A stretch of 64,000 nt of DNA, from NCBI GenBank assembly GCA_019749935.1, contig JAIEPD010000010.1, positions 21,591-85,590 of the forward strand. The letters run 5' to 3'. Both the position numbers and the translations under genes were made by a program. Of this stretch, positions 43,024 to 52,634 are shown piece by piece. Origin of the DNA: Alphaproteobacteria bacterium. Lineage in GTDB: Bacteria; Pseudomonadota; Alphaproteobacteria; Paracaedibacterales; CAIULA01. The notes below the pieces were generated by a model that saw only the letters and a list, made by a program, of their open reading frames with translations, did not search any database and was not told the DNA's origin. Position 1 is the stretch's first letter. Each line of letters starts with the position of its first letter.

Positions 43024-43040
43024 GTATCTTTTCAGAAGTT

Positions 43041-43928
43041 TTATATGTGATGGTAATGAGAAGTTGCGTGGCGTTTAATCTGTTTTCTCAATTTATCAAA
43101 TGCTGTATTTTCAATTTGTCTGACACGCTCACGTGAGATTTTAAGTTTGCTGCTAATTTCTTCAAGAGTAAGAGGAGGCTCCTTTAAGCGTCTGTCATAC
43201 AAAATAATGTGTTCTCTTTGATTCAAGCAAGCAAGGGCGTCTTTAAAAAGAGTGCGCCTTTTCTTCATTTCGTCGGCTTGAATAATCTTTATCTCTTGAT
43301 TGTCATTTTCATCTGTAATCCATTCAATCCATTCGGTTGCTTTTTCATCTTGATTTCCAATGGGGACATTTAAGGAATTATCTCGTGCTCCAAGCCGTTG
43401 ATGCATCTGCTCAACTTCTTCTTCTTTAACGGAGAGTTTTGCAGCGATTGCTTTAATTTTTTCAATCGATAAACCATCTTCATTGGGAGTATCTTGATTA
43501 AGCTTAGCATGAGTTTTTTTTAGGCTAAAAAAAAGTTTCTTTTGTGCTCTGGTTGTTCCTATTTTGACAAGTGACCAGCTTTGTAGAATATATTCTTGCA
43601 TACTGGCTTTAATCCACCACATTGCGTATGTAGAGAACCGGAAGCCTTTTTCGGGATCATAATGTTTCATGGCTTGCATCATCCCAAGATTTCCTTCTGC
43701 TATAAGGTCGCTTAAGGGGAGGCCGTATCCTCTATATCCTGAGGCAATTTTAGCAACAAGACGCAAATGGCTGTTGAGAAGAGCTTCAATGGCTTTTGAA
43801 TCTTGTGAGTCTCTCCATTGCTTTGCGAGCATATACTCTTCTTCATTGCTTAAAATGGGCAGTTTTTTAATCTGATTTATATAGTGTTTGTTAATTTCGT
43901 GTTCATGAGCGAGAGACATAAAATTCAT
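43041..43928 (-). CDS. rpoH: Heat-shock sigma factor RpoH (sigma-32)
   Basis: The 295-residue alternative sigma factor for heat-shock genes. Region 2 includes SDLIAEGNLGMMQAMKHYDPEKGFRFSTYAMWWIKASMQEYI. The RpoH box at WSLVKIGTTRAQKKLFFSLKK is diagnostic. Region 4 ends LTLEEISSKLKISRERVRQIENTAFDKLRK. It is divergent from yqgE; the 153 bp between them hold both promoters. Confidence 0.95.
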   Translation of the reverse strand: MNFMSLAHEHEINKHYINQIKKLPILSNEEEYMLAKQWRDSQDSKAIEALLNSHLRLVAKIASGYRGYGLPLSDLIAEGNLGMMQAMKHYDPEKGFRFSTYAMWWIKASMQEYILQSWSLVKIGTTRAQKKLFFSLKKTHAKLNQDTPNEDGLSIEKIKAIAAKLSVKEEEVEQMHQRLGARDNSLNVPIGNQDEKATEWIEWITDENDNQEIKIIQADEMKKRRTLFKDALACLNQREHIILYDRRLKEPPLTLEEISSKLKISRERVRQIENTAFDKLRKQIKRHATSHYHHI

Positions 43929-44081
43929 CGTTTCAATTAAAAAAGCTCTTAATTCCTATCCTAGGACACAGTTTTTAGAATGGGCAATATATTTTCTTTT
44001 ATCTCGTTAAAGGTATCGTAACAATTTTATGGGAAAAATAGATAATGGATCTTTTTTGCAAATAGGGAATTTGAGAAAATT

Positions 44082-44675
44082 ATGAAACTAGAGCAAAATA
44101 AAACAGACAAATCAAAGATAGATGGCTATTTAACAGGGAAATTGTTGGTTGCAAATCCATTTTTGCAAGATGCTAATTTTGCGCATTCTGTGATTTATGT
44201 ATGCGGACATGATGCGCAAGGGGCTATTGGACTTATTATTAATAAACCTCTTGTTGATCTGAGCGTAAAGGGTTTGTTTGCTCAGCTTGGTATAGAAAGC
44301 CCATTTGAATTGGAAGGGGCAATTGTTAATTACGGGGGCCCATCTGAAATGAATCGTGGCTTTGTGTTACATTCAGTAGATTACAAAACTGATACAACAG
44401 TTGCTATTGACGAACATTTTTCCATAACTTCAACCCTTGAAATTCTTCGCGCTATAGCTTTGGAAAAAGGTCCAGATAATTTTTGTATTTGTCTGGGATA
44501 TATTGGTTGGGGGGCAGGGCAATTGGATCAAGAAATCCAGGAAAATGGCTGGATTGCGGTTGATGCTAGCTCTGATCTTGTTTTTGATCCTATCTTAGAG
44601 ACAAAATGGAGAGATTCTTTTGCTGCAATCGGTGTCGATCCATCGGTTTTGTCTTTTGAAATAGGTCATGCTTAA
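44082..44675 (+). CDS. YqgE/AlgH family protein
   Basis: A 197-residue DUF179 protein. LTGKLLVANPFLQDANFAHSVIYVCGHDAQGAIGLIINKP is the family opening; VNYGGPSEMNRGFVLHS and FCICLGYIGWGAGQLDQEIQENGWI follow. The function is unknown. It is widespread and sometimes lies near ruvX. Confidence 0.92.
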   Translation: MKLEQNKTDKSKIDGYLTGKLLVANPFLQDANFAHSVIYVCGHDAQGAIGLIINKPLVDLSVKGLFAQLGIESPFELEGAIVNYGGPSEMNRGFVLHSVDYKTDTTVAIDEHFSITSTLEILRAIALEKGPDNFCICLGYIGWGAGQLDQEIQENGWIAVDASSDLVFDPILETKWRDSFAAIGVDPSVLSFEIGHA

Positions 44676-44997
44676 GTAATTATTTACGCTTTACCAAGCA
44701 GTTTTAAAGATATTTTAAATTTTATCTTGTAGGAATTTAGCGTTTCAATTATGATTTTCTATAGTAGATTTAGATCCTTTAAAAAGTGATCTTTTGCAAG
44801 AGAATAAACGGGTTGAGGGCTTCCATTCTTGCAAAGAAATTTGTGACATTTCAGACACACCGATTAATTTTTCCAAGCCCATATTTCCCGAAAAAGATTG
44901 AGATATCCCCCTAAACTGGTAAAAAGTATAAGTACAGTAAATGGAAAACATACGGTAAAGCATTAAGGCTTTTTCGTAACATTTTAAGGAGTTAACA
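44676..44997. other. Intergenic leader before the outer membrane protein gene
   Basis: 322 bp without a supported gene. A 72-codon minus frame at 44745-44963 has no start signal or family. AAGGAG at 44987-44992 is the ribosome site of the porin-like gene. TATAAG at 44927-44932 may be a -10 box, but I see no matching -35. Confidence 0.4.
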
Positions 44998-45795
44998 ATG
45001 AGAAAATTAACAACAGCATTATTAATTGCTGCTTCCGTTACAGGCGCAGCTTTTGCTGAAGGAAATACAGCTTCAAGTGGTTTCTACTTGGGTGCAAACG
45101 CAGGCTTTGCAGCAAACCTCGTAAAATACGACTACCAAAACCAAGGTTTAACAGCAACGAGCAATAGTTCTGTAGCAGCTAACACAAACACTGCTTCTAT
45201 GCAACAAATCACAAAAATGAACAATAAGACAGCTGCTCTTTTTGGAGTTTTTGCTGGTTATGGCATGGTAGTTGGTCAAGGTGCGTATTTCGGTGGTGAA
45301 CTTTTTGGTGGTTTAGATACAACTAATGTTTCCCCATTCGATGACAGTGCCAGCGGAAAAAACGTTGGGTATTGGAAATCTACATTAAAAAGAACAAACT
45401 TCTATGGTTTGGCAGCTCGTGTTGGTTACATGGTTACACCAAGCACATTAGCTTATATCCGTTTAGCAGTTGAGGCTGGAAAATGGAAAGCTTCTGTCAT
45501 TCCAAACGCGGCAACAATTGATACACTTGGTTCAGGTTCTAATATAGCTTTAGACAAGCAAACAGTGTCCAAGTCAAAGAACAGTCTAAGCTTCGCGCCA
45601 GGTTTTGGTATGGAAGCATACATCACGAAGAATATGTTCATTCGCGCTGAATATTCCTACTTGTTTGGTCCAAAAATTACTATGACTCAAGATATTTCAG
45701 CAATCACTCAATCATTGCTAAATGGTAGTAGCGTTCAACATAACTTCAAAGTTACTCAACACCAATTCAAAATCGGTGTTGGTTACAAGTTCTAA
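44998..45795 (+). CDS. Outer membrane beta-barrel protein (OmpW/Omp25-like)
   Basis: A 265-residue exported protein with a signal peptide (MRKLTTALLIAASVTGAAFA). The mature part has alternating hydrophobic and polar strands, FYLGANAGFA at the start and ITQHQFKIGVGYKF at the end, the last with the terminal aromatic residue expected of an outer membrane barrel. Typical barrel motifs are AARVGYMVTPSTLAYIRLAVEAGKW and FIRAEYSYLFG. It is likely an 8-stranded barrel. A strong ribosome site and terminator suggest high expression. The exact role is unknown. Confidence 0.85.
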   Translation: MRKLTTALLIAASVTGAAFAEGNTASSGFYLGANAGFAANLVKYDYQNQGLTATSNSSVAANTNTASMQQITKMNNKTAALFGVFAGYGMVVGQGAYFGGELFGGLDTTNVSPFDDSASGKNVGYWKSTLKRTNFYGLAARVGYMVTPSTLAYIRLAVEAGKWKASVIPNAATIDTLGSGSNIALDKQTVSKSKNSLSFAPGFGMEAYITKNMFIRAEYSYLFGPKITMTQDISAITQSLLNGSSVQHNFKVTQHQFKIGVGYKF

Positions 45796-45816
45796 ACTTA
45801 GAAGTTGTCAAAACAC

Positions 45817-45851
45817 AAAACCTACGACTCAGAACGGTCGTAGGTTTTTTT
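45817..45851 (+). terminator. Rho-independent terminator
   Basis: AAAACCTACGAC and GTCGTAGGTTTT form a perfect 12 bp stem and a run of seven T follows. It closes the outer membrane protein gene. Confidence 0.95.
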
Positions 45852-45950
45852 ATTTATCCCTCCCTTTCCTCCTTGTTACAATTCGTCACACATATATCTG
45901 AGAATAACAGTTATAGTACTGTTTAAGTGTTAACGTTTTAAGGCAAGATT

Positions 45951-47807
45951 ATGTGTGGAATTATTGGAGTTGTAGGTTCTGCTCCCGCTGGAGAATGCTT
46001 AGTAGATGGTCTAAAAAGACTGGAATATAGAGGTTATGATTCAGCTGGCATTGCAACAATAGCAAATGGTCAAATCCATAGAAGGCGCTCAGCTGGTAAA
46101 CTGTCTGAATTAGAGCAACTTCTCTCAAAAAATCCAATTACGGGGATGATTGGTATTGGCCATACACGATGGGCAACCCATGGAATCGCAAGTACTGAAA
46201 ATGCTCATCCACACTCAAGCGGTGAGGTTGCAGTTGTTCACAATGGTATTATTGAAAATTTTGCTGATCTAAAAGAGACATTGCAAAAAAAAGGGCATAC
46301 CTTTCAAAGTGAAACAGACACTGAAGTCATCGTTCATTTGATCACAGACTTTTTAACTGAAAACTGCACTCCGTTACAAGCTGTCCAAAAATCCTTAGGT
46401 CTTTTAAAAGGGGCGTTTGCTCTCGGGATTATTTTTAAAAGTGCTCCAAATATGCTCATTGCAACACGTAAAGGCAGTCCTTTAGTTCTTGGAGTTAGCG
46501 AAAATGAGTTATTTATTAGTTCTGATGCAATCGCTTTTGCACCCTGGACCCAGACATTATGTTATTTGGAAGAAGGGGACTTAGTCACCTTAGAAAGAAA
46601 CTCTTCTGACTCAAAGTGTTCGTATAAATTTTACGACAAAGATGGAACTGAAGTTCAACGTTCTTTAAGAAAAAGCCAAGTCACAGGAGAGGCGGTCAGT
46701 AAGGCAGAATATAGCCATTACATGCTGAAAGAAATTTCTGAGCAGCCAACTGTTCTCAGCAATACACTGCAGTCCTTAATTCATCTTGAAGATAAAAAAA
46801 TTGAACTCCAGGGAATGGACTTAGATTGGAAATCATTTAAACGTATTCAAATCATTGCATGCGGGACGTCGTACTACGCTGGCCTTGTTGCAAAATATTG
46901 GTTTGAAAAATGGTCTTGTATTCAAACAGATGTAGAAATATCATCAGAATTTCGTTATCGCAGTCCAGTCCATGTGCCAAATACCCTTAATATTTCTATT
47001 TCACAGTCTGGTGAAACGATCGACACGTTAGCGGCATTATCTATGCTGAAAGCAAGAGGTGAGAAAGTTTTGTCTATTGTTAACGTGGCAGAAAGTTCTA
47101 TAGCGCGCCAGTCAGACTTTGTGATTCAAACCTTAGCTGGCCCAGAGATAGGTGTTGCGTCAACAAAAGCATTTACAGCGCAATTAATGGCACTCGCTTG
47201 TTTAAGTCTCAAAATGGGGCAGGAAACCAAGAAGATTCCTACTCAGCCTTTAGAATCACTTATAAATTCCCTATTTTTACTTCCTGGTATCATTAGTCAT
47301 GTACTTCAAAACTGTGAGATTTATAGAAAGCATGCCCTTAGTTTCACAACAGCGCGAAATGCCTTATACCTAGGACGCGGAGTGACTTATCCTATAGCTT
47401 TAGAAGGCGCGCTTAAGCTTAAAGAAATATCTTACATTCATGCCGAAGGTTATGCAGCAGGCGAATTAAAGCATGGCCCTATAGCGCTTATTGATACCAC
47501 TATGCCTGTGGTTGTACTGGCGCCTTATGATGAGTGGTTTGAGAAAACGCTTTCCAATCTTCAAGAAGTGATTGCCAGAGGGGCGCAAGTACTTTGCTTA
47601 ACAGATGAAGCAGGGGCTGCAAAAATTACCAAGCAAATTAAGGCAATTTATTCAATTGAAATTATCATTCTTCCAAAAGTTGATACTTTCTTTGAACCAC
47701 TGCTTTATACAATTCCTGTTCAGTTACTGGCTTATTATATTGCGCTTCTTAAAGGGACTGATATTGATCAACCCAGAAATCTTGCAAAATCAGTTACAGT
47801 GGAGTAG
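45951..47807 (+). CDS. glmS: Glutamine-fructose-6-phosphate aminotransferase
   Basis: Makes glucosamine-6-phosphate for peptidoglycan and LPS. The 618-residue enzyme has the glutaminase domain with catalytic Cys2 (MCGIIGVVGS), GIGHTRWATHG and HNGIIENF. Two SIS domains follow, with IACGTSYYAG, ISQSGETIDTL, ASTKAFTAQ and GRGVTYPIALEGALKLKEISYIHAEGYAAGELKHGPIALI, and the PRNLAKSVTVE tail. It starts at GCCTAT-like spacing from the barrel gene and has its own terminator. Confidence 0.97.
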   Translation: MCGIIGVVGSAPAGECLVDGLKRLEYRGYDSAGIATIANGQIHRRRSAGKLSELEQLLSKNPITGMIGIGHTRWATHGIASTENAHPHSSGEVAVVHNGIIENFADLKETLQKKGHTFQSETDTEVIVHLITDFLTENCTPLQAVQKSLGLLKGAFALGIIFKSAPNMLIATRKGSPLVLGVSENELFISSDAIAFAPWTQTLCYLEEGDLVTLERNSSDSKCSYKFYDKDGTEVQRSLRKSQVTGEAVSKAEYSHYMLKEISEQPTVLSNTLQSLIHLEDKKIELQGMDLDWKSFKRIQIIACGTSYYAGLVAKYWFEKWSCIQTDVEISSEFRYRSPVHVPNTLNISISQSGETIDTLAALSMLKARGEKVLSIVNVAESSIARQSDFVIQTLAGPEIGVASTKAFTAQLMALACLSLKMGQETKKIPTQPLESLINSLFLLPGIISHVLQNCEIYRKHALSFTTARNALYLGRGVTYPIALEGALKLKEISYIHAEGYAAGELKHGPIALIDTTMPVVVLAPYDEWFEKTLSNLQEVIARGAQVLCLTDEAGAAKITKQIKAIYSIEIIILPKVDTFFEPLLYTIPVQLLAYYIALLKGTDIDQPRNLAKSVTVE

Positions 47808-47839
47808 AGATTTAAAATCTGGGCTTAAATTGTATTAGT

Positions 47840-47877
47840 ATCTGAGATCCTTTGATATTTTTTAAAAGATCTCAGAT
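47840..47877 (+). terminator. Terminator after glmS
   Basis: ATCTGAGATC and GATCTCAGAT form a perfect 10 bp stem with an AT-rich loop, followed by ATTCTTTTCC. Confidence 0.8.
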
Positions 47878-47885
47878 ATTCTTTT

Positions 47886-48350
47886 CCCAATTCAATTAAT
47901 CAGCTGCAGACGGACGAGAAGCCTCATCAATAACAGGAACTGGTCCAAGCGTTGTTAAAATTTGAGCTTTAATAGAGTCAGGAACCTCGGGGTGTGTAGA
48001 TGCTGATCGAAGCCAATCGTTTATATGCTTGTCAATTATTGGATTATCAAGAGTTCCTCGATAACTTATTAACTGATTTACTATATGAGACAACTTAAAA
48101 TAAGGTTGATTCCCTGCTAAGTGATGTGCAATGCAAAGAAATTGTTACTTTCTAGGCTCGATGAATTTAAAGACAAGTTAATCGGAGCAAACATAACTTC
48201 TAAGCGGGAAGTAAATGAGATAAGGCGAGGCATGAATAATTATTATGAAGATCCTAGATTTTCGAGTTGCACATTATATACGGAACAAGCCCATTTACTG
48301 ATATTTCAATAGAAACTCTGTCTAAATTTGTCACGGCTTAGTAAGAGGCA
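47886..48350. other. Region of short degenerate frames between glmS and the acetyltransferase remnant
   Basis: No convincing gene. A minus frame at 47896-48093 (65 codons, TTG start; reads STHPEVPDSIKAQILTTLGP) is open upstream to a stop near 48152 without a start. A plus frame at 48121-48312 (63 codons, lysine-rich start) has no ribosome site. Either may be the remnant of a longer gene, because the adjacent acetyltransferase is also decayed. Confidence 0.4.
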
Positions 48351-48915
48351 CTAGTTTTTTTTAACCATCAAAAAATGATTGAGGCCTTTTAAAAACCCAA
48401 TATCTCTTATAAATTCGGCAACAGTTTCAAACCCTGCTTTTTCGTAAACATGTTTTGCCCTTGGATTATTGGCGGCAGGGTCAATGATAAATGTATCAAT
48501 TGATGGATCATGTTTGTTTGAATAAACCCTGTAAAGGATATGATTGTATGGGCACCCAGTCCTTTTCCTATGTAATTCTTGTTGCCGATTGCAAAATCAA
48601 GACTATATGTTTTCCCTTTTTCAGAAAGGTATGGCTTCCAAATTTCTGGAATGGAGTCTGTGGGCATGATTTCCGAAGTCATTAATACACAATAGGGATG
48701 ATTGCCAATTGATCCAATCCAGTAATCAAAAATTCCATTTGCATAAGGGGAAGGTTCTTTTCTTCCATTTATAAAAATAAGAATGTCTTTTTTGTGATCC
48801 TCACTATTTTATCCCAGAATTCTTGGACACGGGGATTTATTAACCATGAAAAAATACAAGATTCATGGGATAAGTTCGCTTTTTCAAAATAAACAGTTGG
48901 TTCCTTAGCTTGCAT
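48351..48915 (-). pseudogene. GNAT acetyltransferase pseudogene with two frameshifts
   Basis: Three consecutive frames together spell one acetyltransferase of the AAC(6')-like GNAT family. Frame 1 starts at ATG 48915 ([19 protein letters not shown]) and ends after EFWDKIVRIT. Frame 2 continues DYWIGSIGNHPYCVLMTSEI and NKNYIGKGLGAHTI, the acetyl-CoA loop. Frame 3 gives DPSIDTFIIDPAANNPRAKH then VYEKAGFETVAEF and the end MVKKN at 48351. Frameshifts lie near 48820 and 48545. The start overlaps the uvrA end by 11 bp. Sequencing errors could mimic this, but two in one gene are unlikely in an assembled genome. Confidence 0.8.
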
Positions 48916-51796
48916 GCGCCTTATGTGTTTCTTTTTCTAAATACGGCTTTAAATAATGGCCTGTATAGCTTCCTGTGACATTAACAATATCTTCAGGAAG
49001 GCCGACAGCGACAACTTTGCCGCCCTTAGCGCCGCCTTCAGGACCCATATCAATAATCCAGTCGGCGGTTTTGATGACCTCTAGATTATGTTCGATCACA
49101 ACGACGGTATTTCCTTGATCAACCAGTTTATGAAGGACTTCTAGTAATTTTCTGATGTCTTCAAAATGTAGGCCTGTTGTGGGTTCATCTAAGATATACA
49201 AAGTTCGTCCTGTGGCTCTTCGAGAAAGCTCTTTGGCTAACTTCACGCGTTGAGCTTCTCCGCCTGACAATGTTGTTGCTTGTTGCCCCACATGAATATA
49301 ACCGAGTCCAACTTGTTGCAAGCTTTTCAGCTTGTCCCGAACCAGTGAGTGAGCCTCAAAAAACTCAACCGCTTCATCAACGGTCATATCCAAAACATCT
49401 GCAATTGTTTTATGTTTATAAGTTATTTCAAGAGTTTCACGATTATAACGTTTGCCATGACACTGATCACATTGTACATAGACATCGGGCAAAAAGTGCA
49501 TTTCAATTTTAATAACGCCATCACCTTGGCAGGCTTCGCACCTTCCGCCTTTGACGTTAAAGGAAAAACGACCAGGGCTATAGCCGCGTGCTTTAGATTC
49601 GGGAAGCCCTGAAAACCATTCTCTGATGGCTGTGAAACAACCAATATAGGTAGCTGGATTTGAGCGCGGTGTTCGGCCAATTGGCGATTGGTCAATATCG
49701 ATCACTTTGTCGATGTATTCCATGCCGTTTAATTTTTTATGAGGTCCTGGAATCTCGCGCCCATGGGTAAATGAACGAGCGATTGCTTTATATAACGTTT
49801 CAATCACGAGTGAAGATTTTCCGCCTCCAGAAACGCCTGTCACACAAGTAAATGTCCCAAGAGGAATCTTTACAGTGACATTTTTAAGGTTGTTTGCCGT
49901 GGCTCCGATCAGTTCAAGAGATTTCCCAGGATGACCATGACGCCTTTCGGATGGTAGAGGAATAAACCTTTTACCTGTTAGGTATTGCCCTGTAATACTC
50001 TCCTTTGAATCCATAATGTCTTGAGGGGTGCCTTGAGCAATAATCTCACCGCCATGAACGCCGGCTGCAGGTCCCATATCAATCACGTAGTCAGCTGTCT
50101 TAATTGCATCTTCATCATGCTCAACAACAATGACCGTGTTTCCAATGTCACGGAGGTGCTTTAATGTCGTCAAAAGACGGTCATTGTCACGTTGATGAAG
50201 GCCAATTGATGGTTCATCTAACACATACAAAACACCTGTAAGACCTGACCCTACTTGAGATGCTAATCTGATACGTTGACTTTCACCACCAGATAAGGTT
50301 CCAGAAGATCTGGAGAGAGTAAGATAATCAAGGCCTACATTGACTAAGAAATGCAGACGGCTGTTGATTTCTTTTAAAATTCTAGCCGCAATTTCTTGTT
50401 GTTTCGGTGTCAGTTTTAAATCTTTAAACCATTTGAGAGTGTTCAGGATAGAAAGATCACAAATATCAGAAATACTTTTATCATTAATTTTGACGCATAA
50501 AGCTTCTGGTTTTAATCGTTTACCTTCACAAACAGAGCAGGGATGTTCGTTTTGGAACCGGCTCAAATTTTCACGGACCCAGTCGCTTTCTGTTTCTTGC
50601 CAGCGGCGCTTTAGGTTAGGAATGACTCCCTCAAAAGATTTCTTTGTTATATAGGTTCTAATCCCATCATTGAAATGGATTGGAATAGGTTCTTTGTTCG
50701 AGCCATAAAGAACAGCATTTTGCACATGCTCAGGCAGTTCATTAAACGGCAAAACGGGCGAGGCATCATAATACTTAACAACGCCCTCTAGAACTTGAGC
50801 ATAATATTCGCGTGAATAAGAGCTTCTTTTACTGGTTTGTGAGTCGTCACTCCAGGGTAAAACGGCCCCTTCACGGATACTCTTACTAGGATCTGGGACA
50901 ATTAAGCTTGGATCAAAGACAATTTCAATTCCAAGACCATCACAGCTAGGGCAGGCTCCTTGAGGACTGTTAAAGGAAAAAAGCCTCGGTTCAATTTCAT
51001 CTAAAGTAAAACCAGAAACAGGGCAGGCAAACTTTGCAGAAAATGTGGTTGTTGATCCATCATCTGCATTTTCAAGCCACACCAATCCATCGCTTAAATG
51101 AAGTGCTGTTTCAAGCGAATCTGCCAAACGTGTCCGCCATTCCGCCTGTCCTTCTGCTTCTGGTACAACTAGGCGATCGACAACAACAGCAATATCATGT
51201 TTTATGTTTTTGCTTAAGGTTGGAACTTCATCCAGGTCATAAACTTTGCCGTCGATTTTTACGCGTTGGAAACCTTTTTTCTTTAGATCAAGCAATTCTT
51301 TTTTATATTCACCTTTGCGGCTGCGCGCGATAGGAGCCATGAGCAGTAATTTAGTTCGCGGCTCCATTGTTAAAATGCGGTCAACCATTTGACTAACGGT
51401 TTGTGCTTCAATAGGTAGGCCCGTTGCAGGGGAATGCGGTACACCAACGCGAGCATACAATAGGCGAAGGTAATCATAGAGTTCGGTAATCGTGCCTACA
51501 GTAGAGCGTGGATTTTTAGAGGTTGTCTTTTGCTCAATCGAAATAGCTGGGCTAAGGCCGTCAATGGAATCTACATCTGGCTTTTGCATCAATTGCAGAA
51601 ATTGACGTGCATAGGCGGATAGGCTTTCTACATATCGCCTTTGTCCTTCTGCATAAAGAGTGTCAAAGGCAAGCGATGATTTACCCGATCCGCTAAGGCC
51701 CGTAATGACCACAAGCTTATCGCGTGGCATGTCGACATTAATATTTTTTAAGTTGTGTTCACGTGCACCGCGAATGCTTATTTGATTTTGGCTCAT
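48905..51796 (-). CDS. uvrA: Excinuclease ABC subunit A
   Basis: The damage-recognition ATPase of nucleotide excision repair, 963 residues. The first Walker A is [15 protein letters not shown] and the second [15 protein letters not shown]. Signatures are [12 protein letters not shown] and [15 protein letters not shown]. Zinc modules include [17 protein letters not shown] and CEACQGDG...[14 protein letters not shown] at the start and the GPEGGAKGG loop are typical. Mfd, which recruits UvrA at stalled polymerase, is also in the window. Confidence 0.97.
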   Translation of the reverse strand: MSQNQISIRGAREHNLKNINVDMPRDKLVVITGLSGSGKSSLAFDTLYAEGQRRYVESLSAYARQFLQLMQKPDVDSIDGLSPAISIEQKTTSKNPRSTVGTITELYDYLRLLYARVGVPHSPATGLPIEAQTVSQMVDRILTMEPRTKLLLMAPIARSRKGEYKKELLDLKKKGFQRVKIDGKVYDLDEVPTLSKNIKHDIAVVVDRLVVPEAEGQAEWRTRLADSLETALHLSDGLVWLENADDGSTTTFSAKFACPVSGFTLDEIEPRLFSFNSPQGACPSCDGLGIEIVFDPSLIVPDPSKSIREGAVLPWSDDSQTSKRSSYSREYYAQVLEGVVKYYDASPVLPFNELPEHVQNAVLYGSNKEPIPIHFNDGIRTYITKKSFEGVIPNLKRRWQETESDWVRENLSRFQNEHPCSVCEGKRLKPEALCVKINDKSISDICDLSILNTLKWFKDLKLTPKQQEIAARILKEINSRLHFLVNVGLDYLTLSRSSGTLSGGESQRIRLASQVGSGLTGVLYVLDEPSIGLHQRDNDRLLTTLKHLRDIGNTVIVVEHDEDAIKTADYVIDMGPAAGVHGGEIIAQGTPQDIMDSKESITGQYLTGKRFIPLPSERRHGHPGKSLELIGATANNLKNVTVKIPLGTFTCVTGVSGGGKSSLVIETLYKAIARSFTHGREIPGPHKKLNGMEYIDKVIDIDQSPIGRTPRSNPATYIGCFTAIREWFSGLPESKARGYSPGRFSFNVKGGRCEACQGDGVIKIEMHFLPDVYVQCDQCHGKRYNRETLEITYKHKTIADVLDMTVDEAVEFFEAHSLVRDKLKSLQQVGLGYIHVGQQATTLSGGEAQRVKLAKELSRRATGRTLYILDEPTTGLHFEDIRKLLEVLHKLVDQGNTVVVIEHNLEVIKTADWIIDMGPEGGAKGGKVVAVGLPEDIVNVTGSYTGHYLKPYLEKETHKAHAS

Positions 51797-51876
51797 GCCT
51801 GAATTTAAATTAGAGAAGAGTTATTCTGTTTATAGCAGTGATTCTTTAAATTGGATAGATTCTTGTGAGTGGGGCT

Positions 51877-52296
51877 TTATGCCCAAGGATTAACGACTTC
51901 AATTTTGCATTTTTCAAAGTCATTTACGTTTCGTGTTACAATTTTTAAATTGTGCACATAAGCAGTAGAAGCAATAAGAGCATCAATAGCAGGAATCTTA
52001 ACTCCAACTTGCTCAGACTCACCCAATAGAGCTCCCCATCTCTTGCAGATTTCTATATTTATTGGGAGTAATCGATGTTGGAACCTCGTTGTTAATTCTT
52101 GTTCAACCCATTGTTGTAGATGAATTTGCTTAGAATTATCGCTTAATTTCTTTATGCCCTTAATGATTTCGCCAATTGTTAAAACGCTTAGATAAAGATG
52201 ATATTCTTCTTGGGCTACAATCCATCTAATAAATCCTTCGTTAGGTGATTTTTTTATTAATTCTGAAATAGCACACGTATCCAGTAAAAAGCTCAT
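51877..52296 (-). CDS. VapC-family PIN-domain toxin
   Basis: A 139-residue PIN-domain ribonuclease, the toxin of a type II pair. The four acidic metal-binding residues are visible: D6 (LLDTCAISEL), E43 (TIGEIIKGI), D105 (AIDALIAS) and D126 (NVNDFEKC). The start overlaps the antitoxin stop by 4 bp. The similarity is to the FitB/VapC group. tRNA or rRNA cleavage is inferred from the family. Confidence 0.9.
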   Translation of the reverse strand: MSFLLDTCAISELIKKSPNEGFIRWIVAQEEYHLYLSVLTIGEIIKGIKKLSDNSKQIHLQQWVEQELTTRFQHRLLPINIEICKRWGALLGESEQVGVKIPAIDALIASTAYVHNLKIVTRNVNDFEKCKIEVVNPWA

Positions 52297-52550
52297 AGAT
52301 CAACATCTCTGCTATAATCTTTTGCACGGTCAAGAGAAAGATCCACATCCATTAAAGGAGAAGATTGAAAAAAGTCGATAAGAGTCCCCTTTGCTTTTAA
52401 AAGATTTTTATAATCATTAATAGATAAAATAACCGCTTCTTCGTGACCATGGACAGTAATAAACTGCGGTCCTGATGTTCTGGCAGATTTAACAACTCGA
52501 CTTAGTTTGCTTTTTGCATCTTGCAATTGCCAATGATCAAAACTTTTCAT
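52293..52550 (-). CDS. Phd/YefM-family antitoxin
   Basis: An 85-residue antitoxin. The N-terminal Phd/YefM domain (HWQLQDAKSKLSRVVKSARTSGPQFITVHG then AVILSINDYKNLL) is DNA-binding, and the acidic C-terminus (SLDRAKDYSRDVDL) should wrap the toxin. I chose ATG 52550 with GGAGG just upstream; an upstream start at 52622 would run through the palindromic promoter. It forms an ATGA-type overlap with the toxin gene. Confidence 0.9.
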   Translation of the reverse strand: MKSFDHWQLQDAKSKLSRVVKSARTSGPQFITVHGHEEAVILSINDYKNLLKAKGTLIDFFQSSPLMDVDLSLDRAKDYSRDVDL

Positions 52551-52564
52551 GCCCGCCTCCATTA

Positions 52565-52584
52565 TAGTCTGTCTAGTCTGACTA
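52565..52584. promoter_or_regulatory. Putative toxin-antitoxin operator
   Basis: TAGTCTGTCTAGTCTGACTA is a palindrome with 16 of 20 positions symmetric, 14 bp upstream of the antitoxin ATG. It is a plausible Phd/YefM autoregulation site. Confidence 0.55.
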
Positions 52585-52634
52585 TTATTAATAAATATAA
52601 GACAAGGGTAGCTTTTTGTCAAGGGCGTAAGGAT

